The notes under the pieces: generated by a model | The model's database searches: none | What the model saw: only the letters and a program-made list of their open reading frames with translations | What the model was told of the DNA's origin: nothing | Position numbers and translations under genes: made by a program | Shown: positions 1 to 5,496 of the stretch, piece by piece | Numbering within the stretch: the first letter of the stretch is position 1 | How the letters are laid out: every line of letters begins with the position of its first letter | Assembly (NCBI GenBank): GCA_024653875.1 | Contig: JANLHE010000421.1 | Location: 1 to 7,968 of the forward strand | Reading direction: 5' to 3' | DNA length: 7,968 nucleotides | From: Acidobacteriota bacterium | GTDB lineage: Bacteria > Acidobacteriota > Vicinamibacteria > Vicinamibacterales > SCN-69-37

Positions 1-1126
1 CGAGATGCTCGAGAAGCAGAAGGACATCGACGCGATCATCGTCGCCACGCCCGACCACATGCATGCCGTGATTGCGTCCAACGCGATGGACCTGGGCAAG
101 CACGTGTACGTGCAGAAGCCGATGTGCTGGTCGGTGCACGAGGCCCGGCACCTGGCCAGGAAGGCCCTCGAGAGGAAAGTGGTCACCCAGATGGGCAATC
201 AGGGCCACTCGCAGGACGATGCCCGGCGCGGGCAGGACTACCTGGCCGCGGGCGCCATTGGCGACATCCGGGAAGTGCACGTGTGGACCAACCGCCCGCT
301 GGCGTTCTGGCCGCAGGGCATTCCGCGCCCGGCCGCGCTGACGGGGAACGCGCCCGGTTGGAACAACAGCGGGATCATGCGGCGCCTGGCGGCCGCGATG
401 GCGTCCGAGGCCGTCACCAAACCCGACTCGCTCGCGTGGGATCTGTTCCTGGGCGTGGCGCCGGACGTCGAGTATCACCCGGTGTATCACCCGTTCAACT
501 GGCGCGGCTGGGTGGACTGGGGCCAGGGCGCGCTCGGCGACATGGGCGCGCACCTGATTGACCATCCGGTCTGGGGCTTGGAACTGGGCCTGCCGACCGT
601 GATTGAGACCACCTCGACGCCCTTCAACCGCGTCTGCTATCCGAATGCGACGACGACCCACTACGAGTTTGCGCCGCGCAAGGGCAAGCCGGGCGTGAAG
701 CTGGTCTGGTACGACGGCGGCCTGACGCCGCCCAAGCCCGAGGAAATCGGGGACGAGCGGCTGAGCGGCGAGGGTGGCGTGCTCTACATCGGCACCAAGG
801 GCAAGATGCTGCAGGACACCTACGGCGCCAAGCCCCGGCTGCTTCCGCTCGACAAGCACAACTCCTACGGGCCGCCGAAGGAACGCATGGCCCGGGTGCC
901 GCACCAGGCGCATGAAATGAACTGGGTCAACGCCATCAAGGGGAAGGACACGATTTCGTGCCCGTTCTCGTACGCGGCGCACCTGACGGAAATCATGCTG
1001 CTGGGCGTGGCCTCCCTGCGCGCGAACAGCAAGCTGCACTACGACGCGGCCAACATGCGCGTTACCAACAACGATGCCGCCAACGAGTTCCTCACGCGCA
1101 CATATCGCGCGGGGTACGCGCTGTAG
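1..1126 (+). CDS. Gfo/Idh/MocA family oxidoreductase, 5'-truncated by the window edge
   Basis: This is an NAD(P)-dependent sugar or polyol dehydrogenase-type protein. The reading frame is open to the left edge, and the ATG at position 5 is almost certainly internal: the visible protein begins just before the ATPDHMHA segment that closes the NAD-binding half of the Rossmann fold, and the expected N-terminal GxGxxG stretch is missing. About 373 residues are visible. Numbering from that ATG, they include ATPDHMHA (14-21), the cofactor/catalytic loop VYVQKP (34-39, Lys38), and [12 protein letters not shown] (175-186) with the likely catalytic Asp179 and His183. Gln replaces the usual Glu of the EKP motif, as is common in the secreted or Tat-exported subgroup that also carries the QMGNQGHS segment seen at 62-69. 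Any Tat signal would lie outside the window. The substrate is unknown. A palindromic repeat and the DUF1080 gene follow on the same strand, so oxidation of a glycoside to a 3-keto derivative is a plausible role. Confidence 0.9.
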   Translation, partial: EMLEKQKDIDAIIVATPDHMHAVIASNAMDLGKHVYVQKPMCWSVHEARHLARKALERKVVTQMGNQGHSQDDARRGQDYLAAGAIGDIREVHVWTNRPLAFWPQGIPRPAALTGNAPGWNNSGIMRRLAAAMASEAVTKPDSLAWDLFLGVAPDVEYHPVYHPFNWRGWVDWGQGALGDMGAHLIDHPVWGLELGLPTVIETTSTPFNRVCYPNATTTHYEFAPRKGKPGVKLVWYDGGLTPPKPEEIGDERLSGEGGVLYIGTKGKMLQDTYGAKPRLLPLDKHNSYGPPKERMARVPHQAHEMNWVNAIKGKDTISCPFSYAAHLTEIMLLGVASLRANSKLHYDAANMRVTNNDAANEFLTRTYRAGYAL

Positions 1127-1130
1127 AAAT

Positions 1131-1188
1131 GGAGGGCACGGGCTTTAGCCCGTGCCGCGTGTCCCGGGCTGAAGCCCGGGACCTCCGT
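1131..1188 (+). repeat. Double palindromic intergenic repeat, copy A
   Basis: Two perfect hairpins lie side by side. The first has 10-base arms at 1135-1144 and 1147-1156 with a 2-base loop, and the core reads GGGCTTTAGCCC. The second has 10-base arms at 1161-1170 and 1173-1182, and the core reads GGGCTGAAGCCC. The 58-base block matches the reverse complement of 6629-6686 with about 3 mismatches. It begins 5 bases after the stop of the upstream oxidoreductase. There is no T-run after the hairpins, so it is a REP/MITE-like element rather than a classical terminator, although the RNA hairpins could still protect mRNA ends or attenuate transcription into the next gene. Confidence 0.85.
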
Positions 1189-1195
1189 GCGGACC

Positions 1196-1219
1196 GTAGG
1201 GCGTGGCTTTAGCCGCGCC
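1196..1219 (+). repeat. 24-base imperfect palindromic repeat, copy 1 (direct repeat of 3228-3251)
   Basis: A GTAGGG leader is followed by a hairpin with 9-base arms 1200-1208 and 1211-1219 around a TT loop. One pair is a G-U wobble. The core GGCTTTAGCC is shared with the neighbouring double palindrome, so this is a shorter relative of the same family. All 24 bases recur identically and in the same orientation at 3228-3251. The element ends directly against the GGGGAG ribosome-binding site of the DUF1080 gene, so the hairpin may affect access to that site. Confidence 0.8.
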
Positions 1220-1225
1220 GGGGAG
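1220..1225 (+). promoter_or_regulatory. Ribosome-binding site of the DUF1080 gene
   Basis: GGGGAG sits 6 bases upstream of the ATG at 1232. This supports the ATG at 1232 over the ATG at 1187, which lies inside the repeat region and would add an N-terminus (MRTVGRGFSRAG...) translated from repeat DNA in front of a good signal peptide. Confidence 0.7.
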
Positions 1226-1231
1226 ATCGAC

Positions 1232-1903
1232 ATGACGAATCGACTGGCGGCTGGGGTCATTGGCGTGATGGTCGTGATGGCCGCGGTGAGCGGCAGCGCG
1301 GCGCAGACGGGCTGGGTCAGTCTGTTTGACGGCAAGACCATCAACCACTGGCGCGGATTCAGGCAGACGACGGTGCCGGATGGCTGGCAGGTCGTGGATG
1401 GCGCGATCACCCGAGTGGGCGCAGGCACGGACCTGGTCAGCAAGGAACAGTACGACAACTTCGAGTTCGAGTTCGAGTGGAAAGTGCCGCCGGGCGGCAA
1501 CAGCGGCGTCATGTTTCGCGTCGGTGAAGATCTCGACGCGACCTACCACACCGGTCCCGAATACCAAATCCTCGACGATGCGAAACACGCGGATGGCAAG
1601 GACCCGCTGACCTCCGCCGGGTCGAACTACGCGCTGCACGCGCGGAGCAAACCGATGGCCAACCCTGTGGGCGAGTGGAATCAGAGCCGGTTGCTGGTCA
1701 ACGGCAACCACGTCGAGCACTGGCTGAACGGCGTGAAGGTGGTCGAGTACGAGTTGGGTACGCCCGCGTGGGCGGCGTTGGTCAAGGCGAGCAAGTTCAA
1801 CGAGTGGCCGCAGTACGGCACGCGCAAGACCGGGCACCTCGTGCTGCAGGATCACGGGGACCGTGTGCAGTACCGCAACCTGCGTGTGCGGAGGATGCAG
1901 TAG
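1232..1903 (+). CDS. Secreted DUF1080 protein (3-keto-disaccharide hydrolase family, PF06439)
   Basis: The protein has 223 residues. The N-terminus is a classical Sec signal peptide: MTNR, then a hydrophobic stretch to about residue 20, with probable cleavage after the SGSAA region near residue 24. There is no lipobox Cys, so it is probably periplasmic. The mature part is a single concanavalin-like jelly-roll domain with family landmarks: WVSLFDGKTINHWRG (28-42), the DNFEFEFEWK strand (75-84), GGNSGVMFR (88-96), TGPEYQILDD (107-116), HWLNG (163-167) and the C-terminal GHLVLQDHGD...YRNLRVR (201-220). Family members hydrolyse glycosides whose sugar has been oxidised to the 3-keto form. That activity here is inferred from the family, not shown. 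The stop lies 3 bases before the ATG of the permease, so the two genes are almost certainly co-transcribed. Confidence 0.9.
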   Translation: MTNRLAAGVIGVMVVMAAVSGSAAQTGWVSLFDGKTINHWRGFRQTTVPDGWQVVDGAITRVGAGTDLVSKEQYDNFEFEFEWKVPPGGNSGVMFRVGEDLDATYHTGPEYQILDDAKHADGKDPLTSAGSNYALHARSKPMANPVGEWNQSRLLVNGNHVEHWLNGVKVVEYELGTPAWAALVKASKFNEWPQYGTRKTGHLVLQDHGDRVQYRNLRVRRMQ

Positions 1904-1906
1904 ATC

Positions 1907-3208
1907 ATGAGCACGCGCCAGCGTCTGTTCGTCATGATGGTGCTCGAGTTCTTCATCTGGGGCGCCTGGCTTCCATTGATTTTCGGCTACCTGCCGAGCC
2001 TCGGGTTCAGTCCGCTCGAGCAGTCACTTATCCTCAGCGCCTTTCCGGCGGCATCAATTGTGGGGATGTTCTTCAGCAACCAATGGGCGGATCAATCGGC
2101 GTCGCCCGAGCGGGTGCTCGCGCTGTCCCACCTGGTGGGCGGCCTCGCGATCCTCGGCTGCGGGTTCACCCGATCGTTTCTGCCGTTCTTCGGGCTGATG
2201 CTCGTCCACTGCCTTCTGTACGTGCCGACGATTTCAATCACGAACTCGATCGCGTTCGCCAACATGAAGAACCCCGACAAGGAATTCGGCTTCGTCCGGA
2301 TGGGCGGCACCATCGGCTGGATTCTGGCTGCGTGGCCGTTCACGTTCATCTTCGTCAATTGGGCGGCAGTGGATGCGGCGCAGCCGATCGGCCTGGTCAA
2401 TTGGCTCGGCACCGCGCTGGGCAACCCGCTGACCGGCGATGCCGCCAAGGCCGCCACCCGCTGGACGTTCATCGTCGCCGGCATGGCATCCCTCGCGCTC
2501 GCGGCGTTCAGCCTGGTGCTGCCCAAGTCGGCGCCGCAGGCACGCGCGGCAGCGGGAGCAGCACAGCCCGCGTGGTCGGAAGCGTTCCGCCTGCTGAAGC
2601 ATCCGTTCATTCTCGTGTTGTGGCTGGTCACGCTGATTGACTCGTTCGTGCACAACGCGTACTTCAACTGGACCGGTGTGTTTCTCGGCACCGCCCGGGA
2701 GGCGGGTGGTGTCGGCATCGCGTCGAACTGGATCACGCCCGTGATGAGCATTGGCCAGGTTGCCGAGATCTTCACGATGCTCGTGCTGGGCGCGGCCCTG
2801 GTGAAACTGGGCTGGCGTACGACGATGGTCATCGGCGTACTCGGCCATGCGGCCCGGTTCGCGGTGTACGCGTTGTTCCCGTCGAGCGCGGGAATGATCA
2901 TCGCGGTGCAGGTCCTCCACGGCATCTGCTACGCGTTCTTCTTTGCGACGGTCTACATCTTTGTGGATGCCTACAGCCCGAAGAACATCAGAGCCAGTGC
3001 TCAGGGCCTGTTTAACCTCCAGATCCTCGGCATCGGCGCGCTGCTGGCCAACTTCATCTGTCCGTGGCTGATTCAGAGCGTCTACACCAGCGGCGGGGTG
3101 ACGGACTTCAGAGGCCTGTTCATGGTGCCGCTGGCGGCGGCGTCCATCGCGGCGATCGCGCTGGCGCTGTTCTTCCGTCCGCCGGCGTCCGGGCCGGCGG
3201 CCACGTAG
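1907..3208 (+). CDS. NupG/LacY-like MFS permease (Nuc_H_symport family)
   Basis: This inner-membrane proton symporter has 433 residues and about 12 hydrophobic segments, a normal length for the family. Family-like landmarks are the first helix MVLEFFIWGAWLPLIFGYLP (11-30), the RMGGTIGW motif (131-138), WTGVFLG (255-261), and the C-terminal half HGICYAFFFATVYIFVDAY followed by SAQGLFN (338-370), which matches nucleoside:H+ symporter-type proteins common in polysaccharide-degrading phyla. A polar linker at about 206-224 separates the two six-helix bundles. The substrate may be a sugar or glycoside rather than a nucleoside, given the upstream DUF1080 gene; this is inference. A GGAGG at 1890-1894 inside the preceding gene lies 12 bases from the ATG, rather far, so translation may be coupled to the upstream stop. 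The stop codon TAG lies inside the first GTAGGG unit of the repeat that follows. Confidence 0.88.
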   Translation: MSTRQRLFVMMVLEFFIWGAWLPLIFGYLPSLGFSPLEQSLILSAFPAASIVGMFFSNQWADQSASPERVLALSHLVGGLAILGCGFTRSFLPFFGLMLVHCLLYVPTISITNSIAFANMKNPDKEFGFVRMGGTIGWILAAWPFTFIFVNWAAVDAAQPIGLVNWLGTALGNPLTGDAAKAATRWTFIVAGMASLALAAFSLVLPKSAPQARAAAGAAQPAWSEAFRLLKHPFILVLWLVTLIDSFVHNAYFNWTGVFLGTAREAGGVGIASNWITPVMSIGQVAEIFTMLVLGAALVKLGWRTTMVIGVLGHAARFAVYALFPSSAGMIIAVQVLHGICYAFFFATVYIFVDAYSPKNIRASAQGLFNLQILGIGALLANFICPWLIQSVYTSGGVTDFRGLFMVPLAAASIAAIALALFFRPPASGPAAT

Positions 3209-3251
3209 GGCGTGGTGTAGGGCTGGTGTAGGGCGTGGCTTTAGCCGCGCC
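3205..3251 (+). repeat. GTAGGG triplication ending in the 24-base palindromic repeat, copy 2
   Basis: Three successive 11-12 base units begin GTAGGG (3205, 3217 and 3228). The last runs into a hairpin with arms 3232-3240 and 3243-3251 around TT. Bases 3228-3251 are identical to 1196-1219. The first unit overlaps the permease stop codon (3206-3208). The triplication looks like slippage or partial duplication of the repeat leader. The hairpin sits between convergent genes but has no T-tract, so a terminator role is possible but unsupported. Confidence 0.75.
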
Positions 3252-3411
3252 ATGGGGCCCAGCCCGGACCGCCATCAAGGATTCCACGTCCTTGCTCGTG
3301 TGGCTCGCTGACGATCGCGCGGTCGTCGCATTCGCCGATCTGAAGGATGTGCAGGCGGAGTCGCAGGCGCTCGCAAGCCTTATTCGACAGTGGATCGGCC
3401 ACGTGTCATGA
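3232..3411 (+). pseudogene. Possible C-terminal remnant of a lost + strand gene
   Basis: From the in-frame TAG at 3229 to TGA at 3409 the + strand is open for 59 codons. The part after the repeat (from about 3252) reads like protein: ...LLVWLADDRAVVAFADLK, then DVQAESQALASLIRQWIGHVS. It alternates hydrophobic and acidic residues, and GC at third positions is high. No convincing start with a ribosome-binding site exists, and the frame enters repeat DNA at its 5' end, so this may be the 3' stub of a gene whose front was lost when the repeat arrived. Its last 32 bases overlap the 3' end of the - strand DNA glycosylase gene. I do not recognise the family. Chance openness in high-GC DNA is a serious alternative. 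Confidence 0.3.
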
Positions 3412-4477
3412 ACGCGCGCATCCGATTCAGTTCCTCTTCAAGCGCCTGCGTGAACGCCCGTCCCCGCGGCGGCCGCCCGGCCACATAGCCGATGTCTGTG
3501 TGCAGTGCTCCATCGGTGATGGACACATTGCCCCAGCCGATTACGCGGTCGCGCCACAGGAGTGGCAGCGCGTAGTAGCCGAGCTTGCGCTTGGCGACTG
3601 GCGTGTACGCCTCGAAGCGGTACGCCCATCCCCACAACAGTTCGAAGCGGCGCCGGTCCCACACAACGGGATCGAACGGCGCCAGCAGCCGGACCGTGTC
3701 CGACTGTTCGCGAGACGACAGGGTGTCATCGGCCGGCCAGTACCACACGTGGCCGTCAACCTGTTCGTGCGCCAACCGGTGCTTCGCCCGAGCCAGTGCG
3801 GCGGGCAACTCGTTGCGCCACTGAGGAACCGCGTAGCGCAGGCGGCCCACCACGAACGAGAGGCTCGCTGCCGGCAACGGCGCGTACTTGCGGACCACCA
3901 CGTCGACAAGGGCGTCGATACACCTGCGCCGCGCGGCCGCGCCGGTCGGTCCGGGATCATGCTGGTGAACCGCGTAAATGCGGATGCCTGCCTCGCGCCT
4001 GGCGATGCGCAACAGTCCCTTGTAGTGCATCGCTTCGAGCAAGCGCGTGGTCGCGCTCGACGAACCGCCCCAGTAGTTGGTCACCGTGCCGGGCGAGAAC
4101 CGCGCATCCACCTCTCGAGGGTGCGCCGTGCCACGCTCGCGGATAAAAGCCAGCAGGGCCTGCGCACGCGTGTTCCTGGCCGTCGGAAGGAGGGCCGCGC
4201 CCGCGCGCGGGTGCATGAGCGCCTGCACCTCGCGCGTTACAAAGCCGTAGTTGATCAAAACGTCTTCCTCGATGGCCAGCGTCGGGTACCGGCGCTCAAG
4301 GTCACCGGCGCGATAGTCCATCACCCGCAGGCGGAGCGTGAGATCCTGCGCCCGGGCGGGCGCGCGAATCGGATCGGCCTGGACGAACCCCAGCGCGTCG
4401 AGCGCCCGCACGAGCGTCGTGGGCGGAAAGAGGCTGCGCTCAACGGCATGGGCGCGCAACTGCGCCAGCCTCTTCAT
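3380..4477 (-). CDS. YcaQ-type winged-helix DNA glycosylase (HTH_42 / COG3214 family)
   Basis: The protein has 365 residues, with three winged-helix-like repeats expected from the family. Landmarks: FVQADPIRAPARAQDLTLRLR at 31-51, where Q33-A-D35 aligns with the catalytic QxD motif of YcaQ/AlkX-type glycosylases (AlkZ has QxQ instead); the winged helix around GTVTNYWGGSSSATTRLLEAM (130-150); and the strongly conserved C-terminal block LAPFDPVVWDRRR (265-277) and KRKLGYYALPLLWRDRVIGW (296-315). Related enzymes remove bulky or crosslinking alkylated bases (nitrogen-mustard or azinomycin-type lesions). That role is inferred. The start follows the upstream isomerase stop by 19 bases, so it is probably transcribed with the sugar genes although the function is unrelated. 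The start ATG at 4477-4475 ends a short run of 8-base ATG-containing repeats, and no strong Shine-Dalgarno is visible. Confidence 0.85.
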   Translation of the reverse strand: MKRLAQLRAHAVERSLFPPTTLVRALDALGFVQADPIRAPARAQDLTLRLRVMDYRAGDLERRYPTLAIEEDVLINYGFVTREVQALMHPRAGAALLPTARNTRAQALLAFIRERGTAHPREVDARFSPGTVTNYWGGSSSATTRLLEAMHYKGLLRIARREAGIRIYAVHQHDPGPTGAAARRRCIDALVDVVVRKYAPLPAASLSFVVGRLRYAVPQWRNELPAALARAKHRLAHEQVDGHVWYWPADDTLSSREQSDTVRLLAPFDPVVWDRRRFELLWGWAYRFEAYTPVAKRKLGYYALPLLWRDRVIGWGNVSITDGALHTDIGYVAGRPPRGRAFTQALEEELNRMRAFMTRGRSTVE

Positions 4478-4496
4478 GTCGCCATTTCGCCATTCC
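4473..4496 (-). repeat. Degenerate 8-base ATG repeat (3 units) at the glycosylase start
   Basis: On the - strand three 8-base units follow one another: GGAATGGC (4496-4489), GAAATGGC (4488-4481) and GACATGAA (4480-4473). The ATG of the last is the chosen start codon of the DNA glycosylase. The unit resembles the longer run at 5457-5494 in front of the upstream isomerase gene. Because ATGs recur every 8 bases, neighbouring ATGs fall in different frames. Confidence 0.6.
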
Positions 4497-5459
4497 CTAT
4501 GCCCAATATGCTTCGCCCTTCGGCTGCGAGATGACGATGGGGCGCAGGAAGTCGATGGCTTTGCGGAGGCCTTCGGCCGGCGACATCAGGCTGTCTTCGT
4601 GCTCGATGCTGATGACGTGGTCGTACCCGACAAGCCGCAGGTTGGAGACGATGTCCTTCCAGACGCGCGGGTCGTGGCCGTACCCGACCGTGCGGAAGAT
4701 CCAGGACCGGTCCAGTTCCTTCGTGTACGACTTGGCGTCGAGCACGCCGTTGAGCGCGGTGTTGGCCGCATCGACGCGGCAGTCCTTCGCATGCACGTGG
4801 AAGATGCGATCGCCCAGCGCCCGGATGGCCTGCACCGGGTCGGCCTGCTGCCAGAAGAGGTGGCTCGGGTCGAAGTTGCACCCGATGACCTTCGGGGCCA
4901 CCGCCGACAGCCGCAGCATCGTCTCCGCGTTGTAGGCCACGAAGTTCGGGTGCATCTCGATGGCGACCCGCACGCCGGCTGACTTGCAGCGCTGCGCCGT
5001 TTCCTTCCAGTAGGGGAGGACGCGCTCGGTCCACTGCCACTCCAGCTGCGCCGCGAACTCCGGAGGCCAGGGCGACACGATCCACGACGGCTGCTGTGCC
5101 TTCGCGTCGCTGCCGGGGCAGCCGCTGAACGTGATGACCGTCTGGACCTCCAGCTTCTCCGCCAGCGCCACGGTGCGCAGGAACGCCTCGTGGTGCGCTT
5201 TGGCGATGCGCCGGTCCGGGTGCAGCGGGTTGCCGTGGCAGGAGAGCGCGCTGATGGTCAGCCCGCGCTGCCGGATGGCGTCACGGAACGCCCGCAGCTT
5301 CCTGTCGCTGGCCAGCAGCTCGGCCGGCTTGCAGTGCGCGTCGCCCGGATACGCGCCGGTGCCGAGTTCCACGGCCTCGAGGCCGAGTTCGACCACCGCG
5401 TCGAGCATCGGCTCGAGGGGGCGGTCAGAGAGCAGGACGGAAAAGACACCGAGTTTCAT
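4497..5459 (-). CDS. Sugar phosphate isomerase/epimerase-like TIM-barrel enzyme (AP_endonuc_2 fold)
   Basis: With the start MKLGVFSVLLSD the protein has 320 residues, normal for a single xylose-isomerase-like TIM barrel. The expected divalent-metal ligands are visible: Glu168 in AIEMHP, Asp197 and His200 in CNFDPSHLFW, His223 in HVHAKD, and Glu286 in ISIEHED. RSWIFRTVGYGHD (251-263) is also characteristic of this subgroup. It is presumably cytoplasmic, as no signal peptide is present. Relatives epimerise or isomerise keto sugars, and some eliminate or hydrate 3-keto-glycosides. The partner gene 37 bases upstream is a levoglucosan-dehydrogenase-like oxidoreductase, which makes a 3-keto sugar substrate plausible but unproven. 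An alternative in-frame ATG at 5483 would add MGKWGNEE, encoded entirely by the 8-base repeat; I prefer 5459 because family proteins begin at M-K-L-G and GAGGAA precedes it, although that site is only about 2 bases from the ATG. Confidence 0.9.
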   Translation of the reverse strand: MKLGVFSVLLSDRPLEPMLDAVVELGLEAVELGTGAYPGDAHCKPAELLASDRKLRAFRDAIRQRGLTISALSCHGNPLHPDRRIAKAHHEAFLRTVALAEKLEVQTVITFSGCPGSDAKAQQPSWIVSPWPPEFAAQLEWQWTERVLPYWKETAQRCKSAGVRVAIEMHPNFVAYNAETMLRLSAVAPKVIGCNFDPSHLFWQQADPVQAIRALGDRIFHVHAKDCRVDAANTALNGVLDAKSYTKELDRSWIFRTVGYGHDPRVWKDIVSNLRLVGYDHVISIEHEDSLMSPAEGLRKAIDFLRPIVISQPKGEAYWA

Positions 5460-5494
5460 TTCCTCATTTCCCCATTTCCCCATTTCCCCATTTT
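5457..5494 (-). repeat. 8-base tandem repeat with an ATG in each unit, before the isomerase
   Basis: On the + strand the unit CATTTCCC occurs three times exactly (5465-5488), flanked by CATTTCCT at 5457-5464 and a partial CATTTT at 5489-5494. Read on the coding (-) strand this is a run of GGGAAATG, so each unit supplies a purine-rich Shine-Dalgarno-like stretch and an ATG. The ATGs lie at 5491, 5483, 5475, 5467 and 5459. Only 5483 and 5459 are in the isomerase frame. The repeat fills nearly all of the 37-base gap between the two genes. Confidence 0.85.
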
Positions 5495-5496
5495 GA

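Noticed and set aside
958..1212. Small + strand frame containing [16 protein letters not shown]
   Set aside because: This peptide is simply the translation of the double palindrome (also seen on the - strand as [16 protein letters not shown] near 6630-6690). It is a recurrent spurious peptide from this repeat type, not a conserved gene.
1131..1219. Rho-independent terminator
   Set aside because: The hairpins are strong but none is followed by a T-run on either strand, and near-identical hairpins recur elsewhere as dispersed repeats.
1131..1219. CRISPR array
   Set aside because: The repeated palindromes differ in length and sequence and have no regularly sized unique spacers. They are intergenic palindromic repeats.
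2234..3253. Long - strand open frame (339 codons) antisense to the permease gene
   Set aside because: The translation is Arg/Gln/His-rich and low in complexity, and it starts in the palindromic repeat (MARLKPRPT). The + strand shows coherent membrane helices and family motifs.
3347..4534. Long + strand open frame (395 codons) antisense to the DNA glycosylase gene
   Set aside because: The translation is Arg/Pro/Gly-rich with no recognisable motif, while the opposite strand has clear YcaQ-family motifs throughout. Long antisense frames are expected in DNA this GC-rich.
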